Positions 5,395 to 11,823 of a stretch of 11,823 nucleotides of DNA are shown here, in pieces. The DNA comes from Desulfotignum sp. (GTDB lineage Bacteria > Desulfobacterota > Desulfobacteria > Desulfobacterales > Desulfobacteraceae): contig JAABSS010000300.1 of the NCBI GenBank assembly GCA_011390235.1, positions 1-11,823 of the forward strand, given 5' to 3'. Numbering within the stretch: the stretch's first letter is position 1; each line of letters opens with the position of its first letter. The translations under genes were made by a program, and so were the position numbers. Under the pieces are notes generated by a model, which saw only the letters and a list, made by a program, of their open reading frames with translations, was not told where the DNA came from and made no database searches.

Positions 5395-6363
5395 TCATAC
5401 CCGGGCCATAAAAACAGCCCGCACAGGCCCCGGGTATCCTTCAATGGTTTTTTGCGGATCACAGGGATCCAGAAAAGCCTCCAGAGATTCGGTCTGAATC
5501 CAGTCGGTTTTGCGCTGTTCTGCAGCTGTCGTAGGCGTGACATCCACACAGCGGACATCCTGAAACCCGGCCCGCAAAAGCCAGGATTCCATGGCCAGAA
5601 GATCGGGAATAAAATATACATTGCGCATCTTGGCATACCGGTCTTTTGGAAACAGACAAAGATTATTTCGCCCCTGGAGTACCAGGTTTTCCAGGACAAT
5701 ATGACCGGAAGGTTTCAGGGTTTTATGAATATCTTTGAGCATGTCCACCGGAGATTTGCGGTGATAGAGAACACCCATACAGAATACCAGGTCAAAACAA
5801 GCATCCAGCCGGGGCAGATGTTCATGGGCCGCCGGCAGACAGAACACATTTTTCCGGTCCACAAATTTCTGGACAGCCAGGTACTGGTAATAAAACGCAC
5901 TCTGGGGTTCCAGTCCAAGGACAAACAAGGGTTTTCGGGCTGCCATACGGAACATGTAATACCCGTTGCTGGACCCGATATCCATAATCCGCATGCCTGT
6001 CAGATCCGGCAGATGGGGGGCCACACGGTCCCATTTCATATCTGAGCGCCATTCAGCATCCACATGGATGCCAAACAGGTCAAAGGGTCCTTTGCGCCAG
6101 GGGGCCAGCTGCAAAAGCCGTGCTTTGAGAAACTGCCTGTCTTTTTGTGAAATATCTGCTGCCCTGCCTGCCCTGACTGCCGGAACAGCAACATCTTTTA
6201 CTGACGGTACAAAATCAGGAATCTGGCTGACGATATTTTTATAGCGCAGAAAATTGCCGGTGGGATGATCCAGAAACTGCTGTTTTTCTCTGACCAGATC
6301 AGCCAAAGCCCCGTAATATGGATCCGGCAGAAATTGTCTGTACTGTGATAAAAAGGTTTCCAT
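5395..6363 (-). CDS. cmoB: tRNA U34 carboxymethyltransferase CmoB
   Basis: Cytoplasmic enzyme that moves the carboxymethyl group of carboxy-SAM (made by CmoA) to 5-hydroxyuridine at tRNA position 34, giving 5-oxyacetyl-uridine (cmo5U), which widens wobble reading. At 322 residues it is the usual family length. Family motifs in order: PWRKGPF (88-94), EWRSDMKWDRV (104-114), the nucleotide-binding DIGSSNGYYMFRM (128-140), MGVLYHRKSP (196-205), DRYAKMRNVYFIP (241-253), AEQRKTDW (281-288), LEAFLDP (294-300) and EGYPGPVRA (308-316). The SAM-fold motif has two Ser where many relatives have Gly-Cys. Start: ATG 6363, 17 nt after the cmoA stop; a TTG two codons earlier is possible, and neither has a clear ribosome binding site, so translation may depend on coupling to cmoA. 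Confidence 0.96.
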   Translation of the reverse strand: METFLSQYRQFLPDPYYGALADLVREKQQFLDHPTGNFLRYKNIVSQIPDFVPSVKDVAVPAVRAGRAADISQKDRQFLKARLLQLAPWRKGPFDLFGIHVDAEWRSDMKWDRVAPHLPDLTGMRIMDIGSSNGYYMFRMAARKPLFVLGLEPQSAFYYQYLAVQKFVDRKNVFCLPAAHEHLPRLDACFDLVFCMGVLYHRKSPVDMLKDIHKTLKPSGHIVLENLVLQGRNNLCLFPKDRYAKMRNVYFIPDLLAMESWLLRAGFQDVRCVDVTPTTAAEQRKTDWIQTESLEAFLDPCDPQKTIEGYPGPVRAVFMARV

Positions 6364-6380
6364 ACACAATATGCTGTATT

Positions 6381-7151
6381 TTATAAGAATTTTTTATTTT
6401 TGTCTAAAAAAACCTGGTCACAGGAGGCTTTCACTGCCAATATGGCACTGAAATTAAACCATTTAAGCCAGACATCCACAAAAGAAAATCCTGCCTTTTT
6501 CAGACGCCTGAAGTGGGTTTCCAGGGTATCGGGAACCAGCACCTTTTCCAGGGCATCGCGTTTCTGGCTGATTTCCAGATCCGAGTATCCGTTTTCCCGC
6601 TTGAACTGCCGGTAAAATTCCTGCTCCAGGGCATTGCCGAAGGCATCAGGATGAACGGTTTTCTCCATGAGCAGCAGAATACCGCCGGGCAGCAGCCCTG
6701 AAAATATCCGGCAGACAAGATCATCCCGGCGTGCTGCATCCAGAAACTGCAGGGTCAGGTTAACCACCACCACCGAGGCGTTCTCAATTTTGATATCTTC
6801 CATGGATCCGCAGACCAGATCGATGGCTCCCCCAGTCCCGAACCGTGACAGGCGCTGCTGATACTTTTCCAGCATGGGCCAGGAAGTGTCCACTCCCACC
6901 AGGGTAAAGCGCTGTTGCTGGAACTGCTCACAGATCAGCTGTCCCAGGTTGCCGTGGGAACAGCCCAGATCATACATGCGGGTGCCAGCCTGATAAAAAC
7001 GGCAGGCCAACCCGGCCTGGCGGTATATGCTTTCCCTGTAAAGGGGAACCGAGCGCACCAGCATGTCATCAAATACGTTGGCCACCTCCCGGTTGAAGGC
7101 AAAAGGTTTGATCCGGCGTTGTTTTCTGGCAAATACCCGGTCACGTTCCAT
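6381..7151 (-). CDS. cmoA: Carboxy-S-adenosyl-L-methionine synthase CmoA
   Basis: Makes carboxy-SAM from SAM and prephenate, supplying CmoB, the next gene. The 256 residues have a class I methyltransferase fold. Family motifs: FDDMLVRSVPLY (27-38), YDLGCSHGNLG (60-70), DIKIENASVVVVNLTLQFL (119-137) and FKRENGYSDLEISQKRDALE (183-202); the NLTLQFL and NGYS/EISQKR segments are diagnostic of CmoA rather than a generic methyltransferase. The basic first 16 residues make it slightly longer than the Escherichia coli protein. The ATG at 7151 has only a weak ribosome binding site (GGG, 11 nt away). The gene is first in a cmoA-cmoB operon with a sigma70 promoter 35 bp upstream (7186-7214). Confidence 0.95.
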   Translation of the reverse strand: MERDRVFARKQRRIKPFAFNREVANVFDDMLVRSVPLYRESIYRQAGLACRFYQAGTRMYDLGCSHGNLGQLICEQFQQQRFTLVGVDTSWPMLEKYQQRLSRFGTGGAIDLVCGSMEDIKIENASVVVVNLTLQFLDAARRDDLVCRIFSGLLPGGILLLMEKTVHPDAFGNALEQEFYRQFKRENGYSDLEISQKRDALEKVLVPDTLETHFRRLKKAGFSFVDVWLKWFNFSAILAVKASCDQVFLDKNKKFL

Positions 7152-7185
7152 GCACCATGTTTCCCTTTAAAAATTTTGCACAAAC

Positions 7186-7214
7186 CTTATATCTGATTTG
7201 GCAGGATAGTGCAA
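7186..7214 (-). promoter_or_regulatory. Sigma70 promoter for cmoAB
   Basis: On the minus strand TTGCAC (7214-7209) is followed after 17 nt by TATAAG (7191-7186). Transcription would start near 7179, giving cmoA a leader of about 28 nt. A second TTGCAC in the opposite orientation (7176-7181) overlaps the predicted start and makes a 6-bp inverted repeat with the -35 box, 27 nt apart. Confidence 0.6.
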
Positions 7215-7245
7215 GGAAGCTGTTATTTCATGCATTCATTAGCCC

Positions 7246-7275
7246 TTGACTATCTTTGTTTCATAATGGTATTTA
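7246..7275 (+). promoter_or_regulatory. Candidate promoter for the actin-like gene and larB
   Basis: TTGACT (7246-7251) followed after 18 nt by TATTTA (7270-7275), a moderate sigma70 match. A TATAAA at 7288-7293 is a better -10 box but has no good -35 partner. The ribosome binding site of the gene, AGAGGAGA (7298-7305), lies 9 nt before its ATG. Confidence 0.35.
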
Positions 7276-7313
7276 CTGGGCAAATGGTATAAACCCCAGA
7301 GGAGAAAATTTTC

Positions 7314-8477
7314 ATGGAAATACTGGGCATTGATGTTGGGTTTGGATTTACAAAAGCCTATAACGGGAAAAACACAGTAATTTTTAAATCCCTTATGGGA
7401 GATGCTGCCGAAATCCAGTTTCAATCCTCGCTGGGAGATACCTCCTCCACCGCAAAACTGCATATCACCCTTGAAGACAAAGCCTATTTTCTCGGATCTT
7501 ATGCAGAACAGCAGTCCAATATCCCGGAATTCACCCTGGACCAGGAAAAACTGGTGGAAAATTATGTCAAAATCCTTGCCATTGCCGCTGCAGGCATCTG
7601 TACCGATACCACCGGACCCGTGAATGTGGTCACCGGACTGCCGGTAGGATATCTGCGCCGTGATTCCAAACGGTTGAAGGAAATGATCCAGGGGGTACAT
7701 GAAATCACCTATCACAAACAGAACGGTGCAGATGTTTCCCGGCGCATACACATTGACAAAATCCATGTGATACCCCAACCCATAGGCTCTATTTTCAACC
7801 TGATTTTTGACGAATACGGCAAGATCAAAAACAAGGATCTTGCGGTCCAGAAACTGGGAGTGGTGGATATTGGATTCAAAACCACCGATTTTTCCATATT
7901 CGACCATCTCCAGTACATTGAACGCGGATCTTCCACCATGGAAACAGGGATTTCCAAATGTTTTTCCGCCGTGGCCAACAAGCTGCGCCAGGAAAGCAAT
8001 ATCAGTATCGAACTTTACCGTATTTTCAAATTCATGGAATCCGGCATGATCAAAATCCGGGGCAAAGAATACAATATCAGCAATCTGAAAAAACGGGTAT
8101 ATAACCATGCAGCAGCAGCCATTGCCGCAGACCTGAACCGGTTATGGGAAAATGACTGGGATATTGACTCTATTATTCTGTCCGGCGGCGGCAGTGTTGA
8201 ACTCGCTGATTATCTGATCCCCAATATTGAAGGAAATGTCATCCCCATCCCCAAAGACATTGATGCCAGGTTCAACAATGTCCAGGGATACTGCAAGTTT
8301 GGACAATACAAATGGAATTCGGCCAGAACCACCCCCGGAAAAGCAGACAGCCCTGCCCAGCCCGCTGAAAAAAAAAAAGTTGAAACAGACAGTGAAACAC
8401 CAGGTTCCACACAAAACGATCCGGATCCGGACAGGGCAGACAAGTCCGGCAAAGGCCTTGCCTGGCTCCGGCGGTAA
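7314..8477 (+). CDS. ParM/StbA-family actin-like ATPase
   Basis: Bacterial actin homologue, 387 residues, closest in layout to the ParM/Alp7A and Thermoplasma Ta0583 type. Actin-fold signatures: phosphate-1 loop DVGFGFTK (7-14), connect-1 region PQPIGSIF (154-161), phosphate-2 loop DIGFKTTD (185-192) and adenosine motif IILSGGG (287-293). Residues about 336-380 form a hydrophilic, Pro/Asp/Lys-rich and probably disordered tail ending in GLAWLRR, an extension absent from compact ParM proteins. Plasmid relatives form filaments that separate DNA; no ParR-like adaptor, centromere repeats or plasmid genes are visible here, so its cargo is unknown. The ATG has a good ribosome binding site (AGAGGAGA, 7298-7305). 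larB follows after 15 bp, probably in the same operon. An 11-A run (8368-8378) lies in the tail coding region. Confidence 0.88.
   Translation: MEILGIDVGFGFTKAYNGKNTVIFKSLMGDAAEIQFQSSLGDTSSTAKLHITLEDKAYFLGSYAEQQSNIPEFTLDQEKLVENYVKILAIAAAGICTDTTGPVNVVTGLPVGYLRRDSKRLKEMIQGVHEITYHKQNGADVSRRIHIDKIHVIPQPIGSIFNLIFDEYGKIKNKDLAVQKLGVVDIGFKTTDFSIFDHLQYIERGSSTMETGISKCFSAVANKLRQESNISIELYRIFKFMESGMIKIRGKEYNISNLKKRVYNHAAAAIAADLNRLWENDWDIDSIILSGGGSVELADYLIPNIEGNVIPIPKDIDARFNNVQGYCKFGQYKWNSARTTPGKADSPAQPAEKKKVETDSETPGSTQNDPDPDRADKSGKGLAWLRR
8368..8378 (+). repeat. A11 homopolymer inside the actin-like gene
   Basis: Eleven consecutive A encode Glu-Lys-Lys-Lys at residues 352-355, at the start of the C-terminal tail. 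Runs of this length favour polymerase slippage. Loss of one A would open a frame that ends at the TGA 8494-8496, overlapping the larB ATG; gain of one A would stop almost at once (TGA 8381-8383). Confidence 0.9.
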
Positions 8478-8492
8478 CCTTTGGGAGAAACC

Positions 8493-9257
8493 ATGACCCC
8501 CCAGGACATGACCCGGCTTTTGTCCCTGCTGGCAGACGGCAGCATCAGTGTGGCGGAAGCACAAAAACAGCTCACCTGCCCGGCGTTTGAATCCATTGGG
8601 TTTGCCAGCATCGACCACCACCGGACCCTGAGAAAAGGTTTTCCGGAAGTCATCTTCGGCCAGGGAAAAACCCGGGATCAGATAATCGGGATTCTGGAAA
8701 AAATGGTACCCAGAGAAAATATCATCCTTGTAACCCGCATTGACCCTTCCATTGCCGAAGATGTTCTTGCGCGGTTTCCCTCTGCCCGATACCACCCGGA
8801 TGCCAGATTGCTGTGCATTCAGAAAAAACCACCTGAAATAACCGGAATTGGAACGGTTCTCATCATATCCGCCGGCACCTCGGATATCCCTGTGGCCCGG
8901 GAAGCCGCCCTGACAGCCGGGGCCATGGGCAACCGGGTAAAAACCCTTTTTGATGTGGGGGTAGCAGGCATTCACCGCCTTTTTGCCCACCAGCAGATGA
9001 TCCAGGATGCCAGCGTGATCATTGTGGCGGCCGGCATGGAAGGCGCACTGCCCTCGGTGGTGGGGGGAATAGTGGGCGCCCCGGTCATTGCCGTTCCCAC
9101 CAGTATCGGATACGGCACAAGCTTCGGGGGGATGACCGCACTTTTGGGCATGCTTAATTCATGTGCGTCCAATATCGCAGTGGTAAATATTGACAACGGC
9201 TTCGGGGCCGGCTACATGGCCTCTGCCATCAACCATGTAAAGCAGACAAACTCCTGA
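8493..9257 (+). CDS. larB: Nickel pincer cofactor biosynthesis protein LarB
   Basis: LarB carboxylates C5 of the pyridinium ring of nicotinic acid adenine dinucleotide and hydrolyses the phosphoanhydride, the first step toward the nickel-pincer nucleotide of lactate racemase and related LarA-type enzymes. At 254 residues it is the normal size. N-terminal signatures: DHHRTLRKGFPEVIFGQGKT (41-60). The C-terminal half is the PurE/AIR-carboxylase-like domain with SAGTSDIPVAREA (126-138), GMEGALPSVVGG (181-192), PTSIGYG (202-208) and NIDNGFGAG (232-240). Start: ATG 8493, 4 nt after GGGAGA (8483-8488); a TTG at 8481 has no site of its own. It lies 15 bp after the actin-like gene. LarC, LarE and LarA-like genes are not in the window. 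Its stop is only 8 bp from the stop of the convergent response regulator gene. Confidence 0.95.
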   Translation: MTPQDMTRLLSLLADGSISVAEAQKQLTCPAFESIGFASIDHHRTLRKGFPEVIFGQGKTRDQIIGILEKMVPRENIILVTRIDPSIAEDVLARFPSARYHPDARLLCIQKKPPEITGIGTVLIISAGTSDIPVAREAALTAGAMGNRVKTLFDVGVAGIHRLFAHQQMIQDASVIIVAAGMEGALPSVVGGIVGAPVIAVPTSIGYGTSFGGMTALLGMLNSCASNIAVVNIDNGFGAGYMASAINHVKQTNS

Positions 9258-9265
9258 TATGGGGT

Positions 9266-10414
9266 TCAAAATTCCCTTCTGAGACCCTGGGCATCCTTGT
9301 TGCCCGGATCCAGGCGAAGAATCTGGGCCAGGTAATCATCTGCCTGGAGGATGCGGTTGTTGCGCCAGTGAATTTTCGCAATCTCCATCTTGGCCCCTAT
9401 ATGTCCTTTTTCCAGGGAATCTGCTGTTTCATAATATGCAAGCGCTGTTTTTATATCTCCGGTGTCACGGTGGAGGGTTCCGGCCTTGAACGCCATCTGG
9501 CTGTTATAGGGATTATCCCTGAGTATATCAGCCATCATATTTTGGGCAAATTCAAATTCTTTAAATGCAATACAGATATCAATAATATCTTCTTTTATCT
9601 GTAACCGTTTACCGGATCGGTTGGCTATCTTTGAAAAAATCTGGAAAGTTTCTTCGGAAAATCCCTGAAGCAGCAGTTTTCTGCCCAGATCCAGGGCTTT
9701 ATCAAAATGCCGGTCGCTCAAAGATAAAATTTGCAGATACAAAGCAGCTGCTTTCTGGTGTTGGTTTTTTGTAAGATAATATTCAGCCAGGCAGATACGC
9801 GATGCTGTATCCTGACGGTTCACAGCAATGGCTTTTTGCAGACATTTTTCTCCGATACCGGGTTTATCCATTTTAAAATGCAGCAGCCCCATTTTTCTTA
9901 AAATTCTGGATGCCGAAGGTTTGTGGGCCAGTGCCAGCCGGACCTGCTCAACAGCCCTGTCCAGATCACCGGATTCTTCATAGTCCCGTGCTGCCAGCAT
10001 ATACCGGGTGGTGGGGTCCGGGTTATTGGCATTTTGCACCACCTGGCGGATTCTTTGATCCAGGGCGTCAAGGGTCAGGGGTTTGAGCAAATAGGCATCA
10101 ATTTCAATTTCCGCCACTTCCGATACAATATCGCGTTCATTTTCCGCGGTCACCATAATCACCGGTATATCCCTGAGGTTTTTGTCGTTTCTCAGGTGAT
10201 TGAGCATTTCTGAACCATTCATCACCGGCATGTTCCAGTCGATGATGGCCAGATCACAGGGGGTCTGTCTGAGTATGGTTAGACCTTGTTTTCCATTTTC
10301 CGCAAACAGCAGATTCTTTCCGATATTCAGACTGCGCAGCATTTTTCTGATGGTCAGACGCATGCTTTTCATATCATCCACCACCAGAATGGACATATTT
10401 TCAAATGCAATCAT
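9266..10414 (-). CDS. Response regulator: CheY-like receiver with TPR domain
   Basis: Cytoplasmic response regulator of 382 residues. The receiver (about 7-128) keeps all key residues: acidic pair Asp13-Asp14, phosphoacceptor Asp59 (IIDWNMPVMNG), Thr89 (MVTA) and Lys111 (LLKP). From about residue 135 the protein is a run of helical tetratricopeptide-type repeats with recurring small/aromatic residues (ARDYEESGDLDRAVEQ, AGTLHRDTGDIKTALAYYE), which suggests output through protein-protein contact. No DNA-binding, GGDEF, EAL or HD-GYP domain is present. Its ATG overlaps the stop of the upstream hybrid kinase as ATGA (10414-10411), so the two are translationally coupled and probably form one phosphorelay. 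The genes controlled are unknown. Confidence 0.93.
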   Translation of the reverse strand: MIAFENMSILVVDDMKSMRLTIRKMLRSLNIGKNLLFAENGKQGLTILRQTPCDLAIIDWNMPVMNGSEMLNHLRNDKNLRDIPVIMVTAENERDIVSEVAEIEIDAYLLKPLTLDALDQRIRQVVQNANNPDPTTRYMLAARDYEESGDLDRAVEQVRLALAHKPSASRILRKMGLLHFKMDKPGIGEKCLQKAIAVNRQDTASRICLAEYYLTKNQHQKAAALYLQILSLSDRHFDKALDLGRKLLLQGFSEETFQIFSKIANRSGKRLQIKEDIIDICIAFKEFEFAQNMMADILRDNPYNSQMAFKAGTLHRDTGDIKTALAYYETADSLEKGHIGAKMEIAKIHWRNNRILQADDYLAQILRLDPGNKDAQGLRREF

Positions 10415-11823
10415 TGGGCAAGTTCTCCTGCAAAAAATTCATATTCAGTCTGAATTTTATCATAAATTTCTTCAAATTGAAGCCCCTCTTTTTTTCGGGC
10501 ATACTGTTCCAGCTCCAGAACAAGATTTTTCAGGCGGTCGGCATTCACATTGGCAGCAGATCCTTTCAAGGCATGGGCACATACTGCAATTGTCTGGGTA
10601 TCCTTATTTTCGACAGCCTCTGCCAGGTCTGCCAGAAGGCCCGGTGCTTCCTGAAAAAATGCGGTCAGGATCTCCTGGATCATGTCCTGGTCATGACCAA
10701 ACCGTTCCTCTAAATGTTCTTTGTTGAACCGCATGCTGCTTTCAATGGGCGTTGGTGCAGGATCCGGTTCAGCCAATGTATCCGGATCAGCATCTGGTTT
10801 TGCAAAAAGATGCATCCAGATTTTTTTGGCCAGTATATCCGGCTGTACCGGTTTGGTGATAAAATCATCCATGCCTGCTGCAAAACATTTTTCGCGGTCC
10901 CGGGCAAAGGCATTGCCGGTCATGGCAATAATGGGGGTCCGGTCCAGGTTTTGCAGGTTTTCCTTACCGCGTATCTCTCTGGTTGCTTCATACCCGTCCA
11001 TCACCGGCATCTGGCAGTCCATGAGAATCAGATCATAGGATAGCCGGGCATGTTTTTTTACGGCCTGTTCTCCATCTGCCGCCTCATCAATGGCATATCC
11101 CAGCCTGCTGATCAGTGTGCGGGCCGTGATCCGGTTGGTTTCCATGTCTTCTACCACCAGGATCCTGTGGGCCTGCTTTTTGTTTTCCTCAATACTGTAT
11201 CTGGTGATGATGGGCAGACGGTCTTTTTGATTGACCGGCGGCATTGCCAGCACCGTTTTGATGCACTCAGTCAACAGCATCTGGTTCACAGGTTTGCTTA
11301 AAAAAGCGGTAAATCCGATTTTTTCAAATTCTCTGGCTTCCCCTTTCTGGCCCACCCCGGTGATCAGGATCAGCCTCAGCCCGGCAAGTATTTTTTCATG
11401 ACAGATCTGTTCTCCCAGTTTCCGGGCATACCTGCCGGTTTCCTGGACTTCCATAAGCACCACATGAAAAGGATGGTGTTGTTTTTTTGCAGATATCAAT
11501 CGGTCAAATGCGTCTTTGCCATCCAGTGCAGTTTCATGGGAAATTCCCAGGGTGCTGATCTGGCCGGCAAGCTGTTGTGACGGACCGGGTGCTTCACTCA
11601 CCAGCAGCAGCCGGCAGTCAGGCACAGACAGGTCCCGGGGATCCACCCACATTTCTTGACCAAGCGCTTTTTCAAATGCCAGGTCAAACCAGAAAGTACT
11701 GCCCACCAGTTCAAAGCTTTCCGCTCCCATGCGCCCGCCCATTTTTTCCACCAGCAGTCTGGAAATGGACAAACCCAGGCCGGTGCCGCCAAACCGCTTG
11801 GTGGTGGATATATCTGCCTGATT
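10411..11823 (-). CDS. Hybrid sensor histidine kinase with two receivers and HPt (N-terminus outside window)
   Basis: Partial, 470 visible residues; the frame is open to the window edge, so the sensor, HisKA and N-terminal ATPase parts are missing. Visible order: end of the HATPase domain with STTKRFGGTGLGLSISRL (7-24, G1/G2 boxes); a first receiver (about 70-190) that is degenerate, with Glu125 (LMEVQ) where the phospho-Asp should be and Ser-Glu for the acidic pair, though Thr and Lys177 remain; a second, canonical receiver (about 218-340) with Asp269 (LMDCQMPVMDG) and Lys324 (ITKP); and an HPt domain (about 365-470) with phospho-His417 (CAHALKGSAANV). A Pro/Asp-rich linker separates receiver and HPt. 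The methionine that appears to open the frame at 11772 is a TTG inside the ATPase G2 box and not a start. It overlaps the response regulator gene by ATGA. Confidence 0.95.
   Translation of the reverse strand, partial: NQADISTTKRFGGTGLGLSISRLLVEKMGGRMGAESFELVGSTFWFDLAFEKALGQEMWVDPRDLSVPDCRLLLVSEAPGPSQQLAGQISTLGISHETALDGKDAFDRLISAKKQHHPFHVVLMEVQETGRYARKLGEQICHEKILAGLRLILITGVGQKGEAREFEKIGFTAFLSKPVNQMLLTECIKTVLAMPPVNQKDRLPIITRYSIEENKKQAHRILVVEDMETNRITARTLISRLGYAIDEAADGEQAVKKHARLSYDLILMDCQMPVMDGYEATREIRGKENLQNLDRTPIIAMTGNAFARDREKCFAAGMDDFITKPVQPDILAKKIWMHLFAKPDADPDTLAEPDPAPTPIESSMRFNKEHLEERFGHDQDMIQEILTAFFQEAPGLLADLAEAVENKDTQTIAVCAHALKGSAANVNADRLKNLVLELEQYARKKEGLQFEEIYDKIQTEYEFFAGELAQ

Noticed and set aside
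7198..7214. Sigma54-like element TTGGCAGG...GTGCA before the actin-like gene
   Set aside because: The GG and GC elements are 9 nt apart instead of 10, and the same bases form a good sigma70 -35 box for cmoAB on the other strand.
7239..8108. Long open frame (289 codons) on the minus strand opposite the actin-like gene
   Set aside because: It lies fully antisense to a gene with clear actin motifs and its translation shows no recognisable family; the openness follows from codon use of the real gene.
8142..8990. 282-codon minus-strand open frame opposite larB and the actin tail
   Set aside because: Antisense to two well-supported genes, composition is rich in Gly/Phe/Arg as expected for a mirror frame, and there is no ribosome binding site I can see.

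Overview
The window looks like a chromosomal segment of a sulfate-reducing Desulfobacterota bacterium, probably Desulfobacter/Desulfotignum-like. This is inferred from gene content (a DUF3047 protein, a TPR-tailed response regulator next to a hybrid kinase, a chromosomal ParM-like actin, orphan LarB) and from the moderate GC; no rRNA or other phylogenetic marker is present. I see no tRNA, rRNA, CRISPR array, transposase or integrase.

Layout. 1-225 (+) is the 3' end of an ABC-2 type permease, followed by an SDR oxidoreductase (293-1048, +) with a rho-independent terminator at 1102-1138. A convergent MFS transporter (1238-2494, -) follows. A divergent intergenic region carries a near-consensus sigma70 promoter (2596-2624) for a DUF3047 envelope protein (2659-3519, +). 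The N-terminus of that frame reads like the start of an ABC-transporter ATPase, so the promoter and start may have been captured from another gene. Between this gene and mgtE (3662-5059, -) lies a 7-bp-period repeat tract (3516-3635).

mgtE encodes a CBS-domain Mg2+ channel. It starts at a GTG behind a perfect Shine-Dalgarno and is preceded by about 280 nt of leader. The leader starts at a strong promoter (5349-5377) just beyond the cmoB stop. It contains an uncharacterised 44-codon reading frame (5130-5264) with its own Shine-Dalgarno, and competing hairpins beside the mgtE ribosome binding site. This architecture suggests attenuation or translational control and is the most interesting part of the window.

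cmoA-cmoB (7151-5395, -) form the complete pathway for the cmo5U34 wobble modification of tRNA, behind their own sigma70 promoter. Divergent from them, a ParM-family actin-like ATPase (7314-8477, +) sits in a two-gene unit with larB (8493-9257, +), a nickel-pincer cofactor biosynthesis gene. The actin gene contains an A11 homopolymer that could switch its C-terminal tail. At the right end, on the minus strand, a hybrid histidine kinase (HATPase, degenerate receiver, receiver, HPt; N-terminus outside the window) overlaps by ATGA with a receiver-TPR response regulator (9266-10414), forming a phosphorelay pair.

The reading is strongest for cmoA, cmoB, mgtE, larB and the two-component genes. Substrates of the SDR, MFS and ABC proteins cannot be told from sequence.
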